A stretch of DNA of 14,620 bases, taken from CAYMLQ01 sp964390795. Its GTDB lineage: Bacteria; Verrucomicrobiota; Kiritimatiellia; RFP12; UBA1067. The DNA is taken from contig CAYMLQ010000114.1 of the NCBI GenBank assembly GCA_964390795.1, positions 1 through 14,620 on the forward strand. Reading direction: 5' to 3'. The position numbers and the translations under genes were made by a program. The notes beneath the pieces are model-generated. The model was not told where the DNA came from and did not search any database. It saw only the letters and a list, made by a program, of their open reading frames with translations. This document shows positions 1-8,033 of this stretch, piece by piece; the first letter of the stretch is position 1, and the number at the start of each line of letters is the position of its first letter.

Positions 1-1
1 A

Positions 2-373
2 ACAGGCGACGCAGGCTGGCGCGACTTTGTGGTGGTCGAGGACAACCTCGTCCAAGCCGGAACGATGAACGGTTCGAAGCCCGAGATGGAGGGCCGTATG
101 GTGCGCACCGAGCGTTACAAGTACTGCGTGTTTAGCCGCGGCCAGCGGCGTGAGTCGCTCGTCGATATGCAGGCCGATCCCGGTGAAACGGTCAACCTCG
201 CGGCGGATCCAGACTGCCGCGGCGTGCTGCTGCGGCACCGGAGTCTGCTCGCCCAGTTCGGCAAGGAGCAATGTGACCCGCTTGTTGATTCGCTGCTTGC
301 CGATGACGTTAAGCCGTTTCCGTTTCCGGCGGCCACGCCGTCAACCGACACGCATCAGGAGGTCAAACCATGA
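2..373 (+). CDS. Sulfatase, C-terminal fragment (cut by left window edge)
   Basis: This frame is open from the first bases and ends at a TGA at 371-373, so the gene begins outside the window. A GTG at 29 is an internal codon, because the frame already reads GWRDFVVVEDN across it. The block RMVRTERYKYCVFSRGQRRE, followed by LVDMQADPGETVNLA, is the usual C-terminal subdomain of type I (formylglycine-dependent) sulfatases, where the substrate-pocket strand RTxRYKY is followed by a D-x-DPGE-x-NLA stretch. The catalytic Cys and metal-binding residues are not visible, so activity and substrate cannot be judged. The tail ends in a Pro/Thr-rich segment. The stop codon overlaps the next gene's start as ATGA, which implies co-transcription and probably translational coupling. 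The family call is firm; the subfamily is unknown. Confidence 0.85.
   Translation, partial: TGDAGWRDFVVVEDNLVQAGTMNGSKPEMEGRMVRTERYKYCVFSRGQRRESLVDMQADPGETVNLAADPDCRGVLLRHRSLLAQFGKEQCDPLVDSLLADDVKPFPFPAATPSTDTHQEVKP
357..362 (+). promoter_or_regulatory. Shine-Dalgarno site of the second sulfatase
   Basis: A perfect AGGAGG lies 7 bases upstream of the ATG at 370, inside the last codons of the preceding sulfatase. It fixes the start at 370 and shows that the ATGA-overlapping gene has its own strong ribosome binding site. Confidence 0.75.
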
Positions 374-1839
374 GACTGATACTCGCCGCACTGCTTCTAG
401 CCACGTTGCCTGCCGGCCCTGTTCGGGCCGACGGAAAGCCTGCGAGACCGCTCAACGTGCTGCTGCTGATCTCGGACGACTGCCGGGCCGTGCAGGGGTG
501 TTACGGCGCGCCCGCGCTGACGCCCCATATCGACCGGCTCGCGCAACGCGGCCTGCGCTTCGACCGCGCCTACTGCCAGTACCCGCTGTGCAACCCGAGC
601 CGCAGCTCCTTCCTCACGGGGCTGCGCCCGGACACCAGCGGCGTCAGCAACAATCAGACCCGGTTTCGCGATCACCGGCCGCAGACGGTCTCGCTGCCGG
701 AGCTGTTCAAGACCAACGGCTATTTTGTGGCGCGCGTCGGCAAGATGTACCACTACGGTGTGCCCAAAGAGATCGGCACGGACGGACTGGACGATCCGGT
801 CTCGTGGGAACAGGTGGTCAATCCGCGCGGGCGCGATTGCGATGACGCGGACAAGATCTTCAGCATCGTCGCGGGCGAGCAGGCCAAGGTGGCCGTGGGA
901 TCGGGCAACTATGGCGGGACGCTGAGTTGGCTGGCCGCCGAGGGCGAGGACATTGAGCAGACGGACGGCAAGATCGCGCGCGAGGCCTGCCGGCTGCTGC
1001 GCGAACACAAGGACAAACCGTTCTTTCTTGGTGTCGGCTTCTTTCGGCCGCACACGCCCTACGTGTCGCCCAAGAGCTATTTCGGCCTCTATCCGACGAA
1101 CCGGATCGCGCTGGCGCAGGTGCCGGCGGGTGATCGAGAGGGTAAGCCCGCTGCGGCGCTCACGATCAAGCCAGCGCACTACGGCATGGACGAGGCCCAG
1201 CAGCGCGCGGTGACGCAGGCTTACCTCGCGTCGGTCAGCTTCATGGACGCGCAGTTTGGCGTCGTGCTTGACGAACTGGAGCGGCAGGGCCTGACACAGA
1301 ATACGGTCGTTGTGTTCCTCAGCGACCACGGCTATCATCTTGGAGAACACGGCCAGTGGCAGAAGATGACGGTCTTCGAAGAGTCGGCGCGCGTGCCGCT
1401 GATCATCGCCGCGCCGGGGATGCGGGCAACGGGCAAAGGCACCGGACGCCTGGCCGAGCTGGTGGACGTCTATCCGACGCTGGCGGATCTTTGCGGTCTC
1501 AAGGCTCCTGCCGATCTCGAGGGCGTCAGCCTGCGACCGCTGCTGGACGAGCCTGAGCGCGCGTGGAAAAAAGGCGCTTTCACGCAAGTGATACACGGCC
1601 GCAAGGGCGGGCGGATCGACGGGCAAAAGGGCAAGGTGCCCTGCGTGGGGCGCAGCGTGCGTACCGAGCGCTACAGGTATACCGAGTGGGGCGAAGGGGC
1701 GGACGGCGCGGAGCTGTACGACCACGACGGCGACCCGCTCGAGCTGCGCAACCTCGCCGCAGATGGCAAAGCAGCCGCCGTGATGCAGGAGCTGAGAGCG
1801 TTGTTGCGCGGCGGCTGGCAAAACGCCAAACCGCAGTGA
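370..1839 (+). CDS. Exported sulfatase, iduronate-2-sulfatase-like
   Basis: The 489-residue protein is probably an exported sulfuric-ester hydrolase acting on a sulfated sugar. It has a Sec-type signal (MRLILAALLLATLPAGPVRA, about residues 1-20). The first metal-binding pair is D36-D37 in LLLISDDCR. The signature C74-N-P-S-R78-SSFLTG holds the Cys that is oxidised to formylglycine. The second metal site is D319-H320 in FLSDHGYHLGEHGQWQK, with Lys332 at the usual position. The spacing YCQYPLCNPSRSSFLTGLRPDT and the LGEHGQWQK block resemble iduronate-2-sulfatase (SulfAtlas S1_7-like), and the length suits that family. The C-terminus has the usual RTERYRYTEW strand and a D-GDPLELRNLA motif. The start is set by AGGAGG at 357-362. 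Nothing appears broken. The exact substrate is unknown; the iduronate link is homology of shape only. Confidence 0.93.
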   Translation: MRLILAALLLATLPAGPVRADGKPARPLNVLLLISDDCRAVQGCYGAPALTPHIDRLAQRGLRFDRAYCQYPLCNPSRSSFLTGLRPDTSGVSNNQTRFRDHRPQTVSLPELFKTNGYFVARVGKMYHYGVPKEIGTDGLDDPVSWEQVVNPRGRDCDDADKIFSIVAGEQAKVAVGSGNYGGTLSWLAAEGEDIEQTDGKIAREACRLLREHKDKPFFLGVGFFRPHTPYVSPKSYFGLYPTNRIALAQVPAGDREGKPAAALTIKPAHYGMDEAQQRAVTQAYLASVSFMDAQFGVVLDELERQGLTQNTVVVFLSDHGYHLGEHGQWQKMTVFEESARVPLIIAAPGMRATGKGTGRLAELVDVYPTLADLCGLKAPADLEGVSLRPLLDEPERAWKKGAFTQVIHGRKGGRIDGQKGKVPCVGRSVRTERYRYTEWGEGADGAELYDHDGDPLELRNLAADGKAAAVMQELRALLRGGWQNAKPQ

Positions 1840-1885
1840 CTTGTTTCCGCATTCGGGCTGGAGCGGAGTGGATTTGAAGGGGGTG

Positions 1886-4876
1886 ATGATGAGAAAAGGG
1901 TTTTCAAGAAAGTGGTTGGCTTGGGGCGTGCCGAGTGTTTTCATGGCGGCTGTGTCGGCGTGCCGGATGTTGGATCCAGGCTTTGATGCGGCGTGGCGCG
2001 AAGCGGCGGACGGCTATGCGCTCACGCCAAAGGCGGATTGGGTGGCGCCTGTAGCCGTGGTTCGGACTGAGGGCACGGTGACAGGGGGCGCTGCGCTGCT
2101 GGCCGAGGATGGCGTGAGCTGCCGCCTGACGTATGAAACGGGCTGTGTCAAACCCGTTGCGGTCCTGGATCTCGGCAAGGGTAGCGTGGGCGGCTACGCG
2201 GTCTTCACCGTGACGGCCAAGACGGGGTTGCCGGTCGTGCGGCTGGCCTACGCGTGCCATCCTGACGGGCTTTCAGATACCGGCGACTTCACGCGGGAGA
2301 CGAGCGCTCGCTATCTCGGAAAGGATTTCGACTTGCCGGTGCTGCCGGGCAACATCTACCGGCACGAATCCTACACGATTCCGCGCACGGGGCGTTTCAT
2401 TGCGCCGCTGTTGCAGGGGCAGGCGCGCTACGTGCGCGTGCAGCTCGACACGCCGGGCACGTCGGTGGACATCGACGCCGTGGCGATGGTGAACAGCGAG
2501 GTTTACGACCGCTCGCCGAACGACGGCGCGTTCCTGTGCAGCGACGAGCGGATCAACAAGCTGTGGGCGATCAGCGCGTGGACGCTACAGATCGCCTCAT
2601 TCCCGAACCATGACGCGTGGAAGACGGTTGACGGCTGGCTGCTGCCACGCAAGCTGGAGATGTCGGGCGATGTGGGGCTGAGCGTGTCGGGCAAGGAGTG
2701 GGCGGACGTGGCGATCGAGACGACCTTCGAGCTGCGGGCGAATCCGGATCACGTGTCCGCGGCAGGTGTGGCGTTCCGCGCGCGGGACGCTCGCAATGCG
2801 TATCTCGCGGAGGTGGCGCTCGACGGCACCTTCCGTCTCATCGTCCGTCAAGACGGAAAAGACGCGAGCCTGAAAGAGCGGCGGCTCGCCGCGCCCTTGA
2901 CTGACGGCGCGCGGTACGCCTTGAAGATCGAGGCGCGCGGGCCTGCGCTCACGACGCGCTTGGACGGCGAGGTGATCGACGAGACGCGCGACGAGACGTT
3001 TGCGACCGGCCGTGTGGGATTCTATACGCCCAAGGAGAAGTGGCCGCTGTTCGACGGTGTCCGCGTGACGGACGGCGCGGGCAGCGTGTTGCTGTCGGAC
3101 GATTTCTCGGGCGGCCTCGCGAAGTGGGATTTTGCGCGCACGCTGTCGTTCGTGGCGGACGGCGCGAAACGCGACCGGCTGGTGTGGTCTGGGGACCTCT
3201 ATTTCGCGCAGCGCAGCGCCTACTACGCTTCCGCGCATCCGAAGTATCTGCGCGACTCGCTCAAGATGCTGGCCTTCAACCAGACGCCGGAAGGGTATGT
3301 TCACGCCTCGCCCTATCCGGAGCGTAGCGTGCCGCCGCCGAGCGGCGACTACGGTCCGTTCCCTTCGGACGAGTTCGCGGCGTGGCTGGTGCCGGTCGCG
3401 TGGGATCATCTGCTCTACACGGGGGACACCGCCACCCTTCGCGAGATCTGGCCCGCGATCCAGCGCCTGTTGAAATATCTGGAGTCGCATATCGGCGCGA
3501 ACGGTCTGTTTGTGCAGCGCGCCGAGACCTCCAAACACGCGGGAAACCTGAACCCCGGCGACGTGCGCACGCGGGCCTACATGAACATCCTGCTGTGGGG
3601 CTCGTTCAGCGACGCGGCGCGGATCGCGCGTCACCTGGACTTGCGCGCTGAGGGCGAGGCCGCCCAGAAGCGGGCGGACGCGCTCAAGAAAGCGGTGTTC
3701 GCGCAGCTTTGGGATGAGGAGAAGGGCTGCTTCAAGGAGGCGCTGGAGACGCTGAAGTTCGGTCCGGAGGCGAACGCGCTTGCGCTGTCGATGGGCCTGG
3801 TGACGAGTGAGCAGGCGCGGCGCATCGCGCCGCAGTTCAAGAAGATCGGGCACGGCAAGTTCCAGAGCCTGGCGAGCCGCGGACAGTTTGAGTACGGTTT
3901 CGCGCAGACGGGGCTGAAAACGCTGCTCGACCACAACTGGCTCAAGCTGCTTGATCCGGGTTGGAACGGCACGTGGACCACGACCGAGTGCATGGGGATG
4001 ATGACCAAGGGGTGGGGTGATGAGTCACATCCAGACACGGCGATTGCGGGCCACTTCTCCGCCTATCTGCTGGGCGTGGAGCCGATGAGCCCCGGCTACG
4101 CGACGTTCAGCGTGCGACCGCAGCCGACGCGCGAGGTGCGCTGGGCGAAGGGCGTGGTGCCTACGCCGCACGGGCCGATCATGTCGTCATGGGAGCTGAC
4201 GGACTCGGCCTTCACGCTGACTCTCTCCGTGCCCAAGGGGACGCTCGCCGACGTGGCGTTGCCGAAGGGCGGCGACGTGACGGTCAACGGCAAAGTCGGG
4301 TCGCTGGCCGGGCTCAAGCCGGGTGACTATGTGCTTGTGCTACGCGGGCTCCCGGCCAGCGCGTGGGCGGACCCGACGGACAGGCAGGTCGCGCCAGAGA
4401 GGCTCGTGACGCCTGCTGTGAAGGCCTCCAGCTCGCACGAGGCGGGCGGCTGGGGGGTGGCCGGCCTGTTTGCCCCGGAAGATGACGCGCCGAAGAAGGG
4501 GTACAGTTCGGCACCGCGATCTGATGAGAAGGTGGACGAGTGGCTTGAATTCGACTTGGGTGCTGAGACGGCGCTCGCCAAGATCATCCTCGTGCCGGGA
4601 GGCGGCAGCACGGCCAGCAGGAAGCCTGGCTTCGGTTTCCCGCGCGATTTCACAGTTCAGTTCGCCCGGCAGCCCGGCGCGTACGAGACGGTCGCTACAT
4701 ATGCCGATTGCCCGGTGCCGGATGAGGACGGGCTGACGGTGGACCTTTACACGGTGATCGGCTATCCTTCGGCACGCTACGTGCGGATCGCGGTTACGCG
4801 GCTCGGCGAGACGAGTTCTGGCGAACCGGGTGTCCGGCGTCTGCAGTTCGCGCGCGTGAGGCTGCTGCGGCCGTGA
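1886..4876 (+). CDS. Alpha-L-rhamnosidase-like (GH78) lipoprotein with an inserted beta-sandwich domain and a C-terminal F5/8 type C domain
   Basis: The 996-residue protein is probably a surface or periplasmic exo-glycosidase. ATG 1886 is preferred over a TTG at 1841 in the same frame: a GAAGGGGG purine run lies just upstream, and the protein then begins with a basic, hydrophobic signal ending in the lipobox V23-S-A-C26. Residues about 40-220 look like the N-terminal beta domains of GH78 enzymes. FLCSDERINKLWAISAWT (about 217-234) opens the helical catalytic domain. It is interrupted at about 240-418 by a beta-rich segment resembling LamG/DUF1080 domains (FELR...AGVAFRARD...RVGFYTPKE...SDDFSGGLAKW). 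Catalysis resumes with D425-GAKRDRLVWSGD437 and TTTE701CMGMM, then GDESHPDTAI and SPGYATFSVRP. Residues about 840-995 resemble an F5/8 type C (discoidin, CBM32-like) carbohydrate-binding domain. The canonical GH78 motif has RDER; here it is RDR, so the substrate could differ from rhamnose. Confidence 0.85.
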   Translation: MMRKGFSRKWLAWGVPSVFMAAVSACRMLDPGFDAAWREAADGYALTPKADWVAPVAVVRTEGTVTGGAALLAEDGVSCRLTYETGCVKPVAVLDLGKGSVGGYAVFTVTAKTGLPVVRLAYACHPDGLSDTGDFTRETSARYLGKDFDLPVLPGNIYRHESYTIPRTGRFIAPLLQGQARYVRVQLDTPGTSVDIDAVAMVNSEVYDRSPNDGAFLCSDERINKLWAISAWTLQIASFPNHDAWKTVDGWLLPRKLEMSGDVGLSVSGKEWADVAIETTFELRANPDHVSAAGVAFRARDARNAYLAEVALDGTFRLIVRQDGKDASLKERRLAAPLTDGARYALKIEARGPALTTRLDGEVIDETRDETFATGRVGFYTPKEKWPLFDGVRVTDGAGSVLLSDDFSGGLAKWDFARTLSFVADGAKRDRLVWSGDLYFAQRSAYYASAHPKYLRDSLKMLAFNQTPEGYVHASPYPERSVPPPSGDYGPFPSDEFAAWLVPVAWDHLLYTGDTATLREIWPAIQRLLKYLESHIGANGLFVQRAETSKHAGNLNPGDVRTRAYMNILLWGSFSDAARIARHLDLRAEGEAAQKRADALKKAVFAQLWDEEKGCFKEALETLKFGPEANALALSMGLVTSEQARRIAPQFKKIGHGKFQSLASRGQFEYGFAQTGLKTLLDHNWLKLLDPGWNGTWTTTECMGMMTKGWGDESHPDTAIAGHFSAYLLGVEPMSPGYATFSVRPQPTREVRWAKGVVPTPHGPIMSSWELTDSAFTLTLSVPKGTLADVALPKGGDVTVNGKVGSLAGLKPGDYVLVLRGLPASAWADPTDRQVAPERLVTPAVKASSSHEAGGWGVAGLFAPEDDAPKKGYSSAPRSDEKVDEWLEFDLGAETALAKIILVPGGGSTASRKPGFGFPRDFTVQFARQPGAYETVATYADCPVPDEDGLTVDLYTVIGYPSARYVRIAVTRLGETSSGEPGVRRLQFARVRLLRP

Positions 4877-5044
4877 GGCGGTTGTCTCCCGGGCGGAAAA
4901 GACGCGGCTTCGAAGGCGATAAAAACAGGCAATATTTTCAACGCTCCGAACGTTCATAAGCCCAAGCCGGAGCCGGCTGTGGCGCGCTCGCCCGACCAGT
5001 GGGAGCGTCTGAAAGAACCGAAAGAAGAGGGGGCTAGCCCGTGA
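4877..5044 (+). pseudogene. Coding-like gene tail or small upstream ORF in the gap before the third sulfatase
   Basis: The 165-base gap after the rhamnosidase-like gene is open in one frame from just after that gene's TGA to a TGA at 5042-5044. Its second half looks coding: it reads NVHKPKPEPAVARSPDQWER and then a Lys/Glu/Pro-rich end (LKEPKEEGASP). Codon choice there (CCG, GAG, GCG, CGC, CTG) matches the neighbours. The terminal TGA overlaps the next gene's GTG as GTGA, the arrangement of two coupled genes. There is no ATG in the frame; a GTG at 4979 preceded by GGAG (6-base spacing) could start a 21-residue peptide. It could be the remnant of a gene removed by deletion, a small leader ORF, or chance. 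It is in frame with the upstream gene, but readthrough of that TGA has no support. I do not recognise the product. Confidence 0.35.
5031..5040 (+). repeat. 10-base perfect palindrome directly before the GTG start of the third sulfatase
   Basis: GGGCTAGCCC reads the same on both strands and fills the space between the purine-rich ribosome binding site (AAAGAAGAGG, 5021-5030) and the GTG at 5041. It has no loop, so it is more plausible as a protein-binding site, or as chance, than as an RNA hairpin. Confidence 0.4.
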
Positions 5045-6411
5045 CTATGAAGTGTGCCGCGCTCGCAAGCGCCGCTCTGCTACTGATGCTGCCGGGGGTG
5101 ATGTATGCCGCAGACACGGGTGCGCCTCGTGCGAACAAGCCGAACATCGTGCTGATCCTGGCCGATGATTTCGGTTACGAGTGTGTGACGGCCAACGGCG
5201 GGCAGTCGTACCAGACGCCGAATTTGGATCGCCTGGCAGCCACGGGGGTGCGCTTCGAACAGTGCCACGTGCAGCCGCTGTGTACGCCGACGCGCGTACA
5301 GCTTATGACCGGCCTCTACAACGTGCGGAATTACCTGAACTTCGGCACGCTGTTGAGGACAGAGACGACCTTCGGGCACCTGCTCAAGCAGGCCGGCTAC
5401 GCCACCGGCATCTGCGGCAAGTGGCAGCTCGGGCACGAAAAGGACTCGCCGCAGCACTTCGGGTTTGACGAGGCCTGCCTCTGGCAGCACACCCGCCGCC
5501 CGCCGCGCTACGCTAATCCGGGGCTGGAATACAATGGAGCCGAGAAGGACTTTTCAGCCGGCGAGTATGGGCCGGATCTGGTAAACGCGTTCGCGCTGGA
5601 CTTCATCTCGAAGCACAAGGATGAGCCGTTCTTCCTCTACTATCCAATGCTGTTGACGCACAATCCCTTTCAGCCCACGCCGGATAGCCCGGACTGGGAT
5701 CCACAGGCGGTCGGCGAGAATGTGAATGACCACATGAAGCATTTCTCCGAAATGACGACCTACATGGACAAGCTGGTCGGAAGTGTGGACGCCATGCTCG
5801 CCGCGCTGGGCATTCGCGACAACACGCTGCTGCTCTTCCTCGGCGACAACGGCACGGCTGACCAGGTCACCAGTCGGTTCAACGGCGCCGACTACAGGGG
5901 GGGCAAGGGGCGCACGACGAGCCACGGCACGCACGTCCCGCTGATCGCGAGCTGGCCAGCCGTGACCGAGCGGGGGCGCGTGTGCGGCGACCTGATCAGC
6001 GGCGCCGATATTCTCCCCACGCTCTGCGAGGCGGCCGGCGTGTCTGTTCCGGCAAAGGCGGACGGCGTCAGTTTCCTGCCGCAAGTGCGCGGCGAGCGCG
6101 GCAACCCGCGCGAGTGGCTCTACGCCTGGTATTCGCCCCGCATGCGAGCGGATCTGACTGCTCAGGAGTGGGTGTTGGATAAGCGCTTCAAGCTCTACCG
6201 CGACGGGCGGTTCTTCGATCTCCAAGCCGACCCCGAAGAGTCATCGCCGCTCGCGCTGGGCACGCTCGGCGCAGAAGCCGCCGCCGCAGCCAAGAAGCTG
6301 AAGACCGCGCTTGAGCCCTTCAGCGGCGTCCGCTCTGCAGCGCTCGACACGATGGCCGAGCCACCCAAAGCGGACGCAAAGCCGAAGCGAAAGAAGAAAG
6401 CAAAACAATGA
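5041..6411 (+). CDS. Exported sulfatase with CTPTR signature and lysine-rich tail
   Basis: This is a 456-residue type I sulfatase counted from GTG 5041, or 454 from ATG 5047. GTG 5041 sits at a good distance from the AGAAGAGGGGG run at 5023-5033 and overlaps the preceding TGA as GTGA; ATG 5047 would place that site rather far away. The start is therefore probable but not certain. A Sec signal covers about residues 3-24 (ending GVMYAA). Metal ligands D42-D43 lie in LILADDFGY. The signature C81-T-P-T-R85-VQLMTG has the Cys to be converted to formylglycine and Thr in place of the more usual Ser. D269-N270 in LFLGDNG and Lys289 in GGKGRTTSHGTHVPL complete the site. The last 20 residues or so are strongly basic (PKADAKPKRKKKAKQ), beyond the folded domain. 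The tail overlaps the next start as ATGA. The sulfated substrate is not predictable. Confidence 0.92.
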   Translation: MTMKCAALASAALLLMLPGVMYAADTGAPRANKPNIVLILADDFGYECVTANGGQSYQTPNLDRLAATGVRFEQCHVQPLCTPTRVQLMTGLYNVRNYLNFGTLLRTETTFGHLLKQAGYATGICGKWQLGHEKDSPQHFGFDEACLWQHTRRPPRYANPGLEYNGAEKDFSAGEYGPDLVNAFALDFISKHKDEPFFLYYPMLLTHNPFQPTPDSPDWDPQAVGENVNDHMKHFSEMTTYMDKLVGSVDAMLAALGIRDNTLLLFLGDNGTADQVTSRFNGADYRGGKGRTTSHGTHVPLIASWPAVTERGRVCGDLISGADILPTLCEAAGVSVPAKADGVSFLPQVRGERGNPREWLYAWYSPRMRADLTAQEWVLDKRFKLYRDGRFFDLQADPEESSPLALGTLGAEAAAAAKKLKTALEPFSGVRSAALDTMAEPPKADAKPKRKKKAKQ

Positions 6412-8021
6412 AGAGTTCCTGCTGCATCGCGGTGCTCGCGCTGGCCGGTTCGCTGTCCTTCGCCGCACCCCGACCCAATGTGGTCGTGATCCTGACCGAT
6501 GACTTGGGCTTCTCGGACGTGGGCTGCTACGGTTCCGAAATCGACACGCCGAACCTCGACCGTCTGGCAGGGGACGGGCTGCGGTTTTCGCAGTTCTACA
6601 ATACGGCCAAGTGCCACTCCACGCGCGTCAGCCTGCTTTCGGGCCGCTGGTGCCGGCAGGCGGGGGACACCGCTCTGTCACGCGCGGTCATCCTTCCGGA
6701 AATGCTTGCTCCCTCTGGGTATTTCACCGCCATGTCCGGCAAGTGGCACCTCGATAAACAGCCGACGGACTTCGGCTTCCAGCGCTACTTCGGACACCTT
6801 TCCGGCTCGACCCCTTACTACAAGGGGAATAATTCCTTTCGCCTGAACGGGCAGCCGTGGGCCGTGCCGGAAAAGGGTTTTTATACGACCGTGGCTGACG
6901 TCGATTTTGCGCTGCGCTTCCTGGCGGAGGCTCGGGAAGCGAAGAAGCCGTGGTTTCTCTACCTCGCTTTCAACGCCCCGCATGCGCCGCTTCAGCCGCT
7001 GCAAGCGGACTACAAAAAGTACCTCGGAAAATACGATGCCGGCTGGGACGTCATGCGGGCCGCGCGCGTGGCCAAGCAGCGGCAGCTCGGGCTGTTCGGC
7101 AAGGAGGTCGAGGCCAGCCTGCGGCCGGACCACGTTCCCGCTTGGGACTCGCTGCCAGCGGCTACCCGCGCGTGGGAGGCGCGCCGTATGGCGGCCTATG
7201 CGGCGCTGATTGACCGCGTGGACCAGGAGATCGGGCGGCTGGTGGCCGACCTGAAGCGGGCCGGCGAACTCGACAACACGCTGATCCTGTTTCTTTCCGA
7301 CAACGGGGCCTGCCCCTATGACCGCCGCTCCGCCGGGCGCGATCTTGAGCCCTACGATCCGGACGCGCTCTGGAGCGACAGCACGGGCTGGGCCTGGGCG
7401 CGCAACACGCCGTTCCGGTTCTACAAGCAGAACCAGTTCGAGGGCGGCATCGCCACCCCGGCGATCATCCACTGGCCCGCCGGGCTGAAAACGAAGCCGG
7501 GTGCGCTTGTCCATGAGCCACAGCACATCGTGGATGTGCTGCCCACGCTCGCGGAAATTTGCGGCGTAGCCGTTCCGGCGAGCTGGCCGGGGCGCGAGCT
7601 CACCCCGCTGGCAGGCGTTTCGTTCAAGCCCGTTTTAGAGGGGATGGCGCCTGCCGCCCGGCCGCCCCTCCATCTGCTTTTCAGCAGTGATCGCGGGCTG
7701 CGCGACGGCGACTGGAAGCTCGTGAGTTTTCAAAGCGAGCCGTGGGAGCTCTATAACATCGAGCAAGACCGAGCCGAGTGCCACAACGTAGCGGCCCAGC
7801 ATCCGGACATTGTCACGCGCATGGCCAAGCAGTGGTTTGACATGGCGGAGAACGTGCTTCGCGCGCCCTATAAAGAGCGCGGTCCCGTCGACGCGACGCT
7901 GCCCGAGCTGCGGCGCCACCGCGAGTGGACGGACTTCGGCGCAATCGGCGCGAGCACGGTTCGCCACGACGCGGCCAAAGCAAAAAAGCGGGGCGCGAAA
8001 AATAGAGCGGGCGGCGGCTGA
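6408..8021 (+). CDS. Exported sulfatase with non-canonical CHSTR signature
   Basis: The 537-residue sulfatase begins at an ATG that overlaps the previous stop (ATGA). The only ribosome-binding sequence is the A/G-rich stretch that encodes the previous protein's Lys-rich tail, so expression probably depends on coupling. A signal peptide covers about residues 1-20 (cleavage near SLSFAA). D31-D32 in VILTDDLGF and D298-N299 in LFLSDNG are the metal ligands. NTPFRFYKQNQFEGGIATP gives the usual region before the conserved IIHWP strand. The signature is C69-H-S-T-R73-VSLLSG: Cys and Arg are kept, but the third position is Ser where CxPxR or CxAxR is expected. GKWHLD at about 111-116 and FNAPHAPL are intact, so an active enzyme is likely if maturation tolerates Ser. 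The C-terminus ends in a basic, low-complexity tail (AAKAKKRGAKNRAGGG). Confidence 0.92.
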   Translation: MKSSCCIAVLALAGSLSFAAPRPNVVVILTDDLGFSDVGCYGSEIDTPNLDRLAGDGLRFSQFYNTAKCHSTRVSLLSGRWCRQAGDTALSRAVILPEMLAPSGYFTAMSGKWHLDKQPTDFGFQRYFGHLSGSTPYYKGNNSFRLNGQPWAVPEKGFYTTVADVDFALRFLAEAREAKKPWFLYLAFNAPHAPLQPLQADYKKYLGKYDAGWDVMRAARVAKQRQLGLFGKEVEASLRPDHVPAWDSLPAATRAWEARRMAAYAALIDRVDQEIGRLVADLKRAGELDNTLILFLSDNGACPYDRRSAGRDLEPYDPDALWSDSTGWAWARNTPFRFYKQNQFEGGIATPAIIHWPAGLKTKPGALVHEPQHIVDVLPTLAEICGVAVPASWPGRELTPLAGVSFKPVLEGMAPAARPPLHLLFSSDRGLRDGDWKLVSFQSEPWELYNIEQDRAECHNVAAQHPDIVTRMAKQWFDMAENVLRAPYKERGPVDATLPELRRHREWTDFGAIGASTVRHDAAKAKKRGAKNRAGGG

Positions 8022-8033
8022 AGGACCCAATCG

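Noticed and set aside
1841..1885. TTG 1841 as start of the rhamnosidase-like gene
   Set aside because: It would put 15 polar residues before the signal peptide and ignore the purine-rich site ahead of ATG 1886.
397..1944. Long minus-strand frame (515 codons) opposite the second sulfatase
   Set aside because: It is an antisense shadow of a strongly coding high-GC gene. It reads as Arg/His/Leu-rich sequence with no recognisable domain, while the + strand has every sulfatase motif.
2597..3934. Minus-strand frame of 445 codons within the rhamnosidase-like gene
   Set aside because: Same reason: Arg-rich shadow without motifs opposite a clear domain protein.
4874..5044. Stop-codon readthrough (or selenocysteine) joining the rhamnosidase-like protein to the downstream open frame
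   Set aside because: The discoidin-like domain ends naturally before the TGA, no recoding structure is evident, and matching frames occur by chance one time in three.
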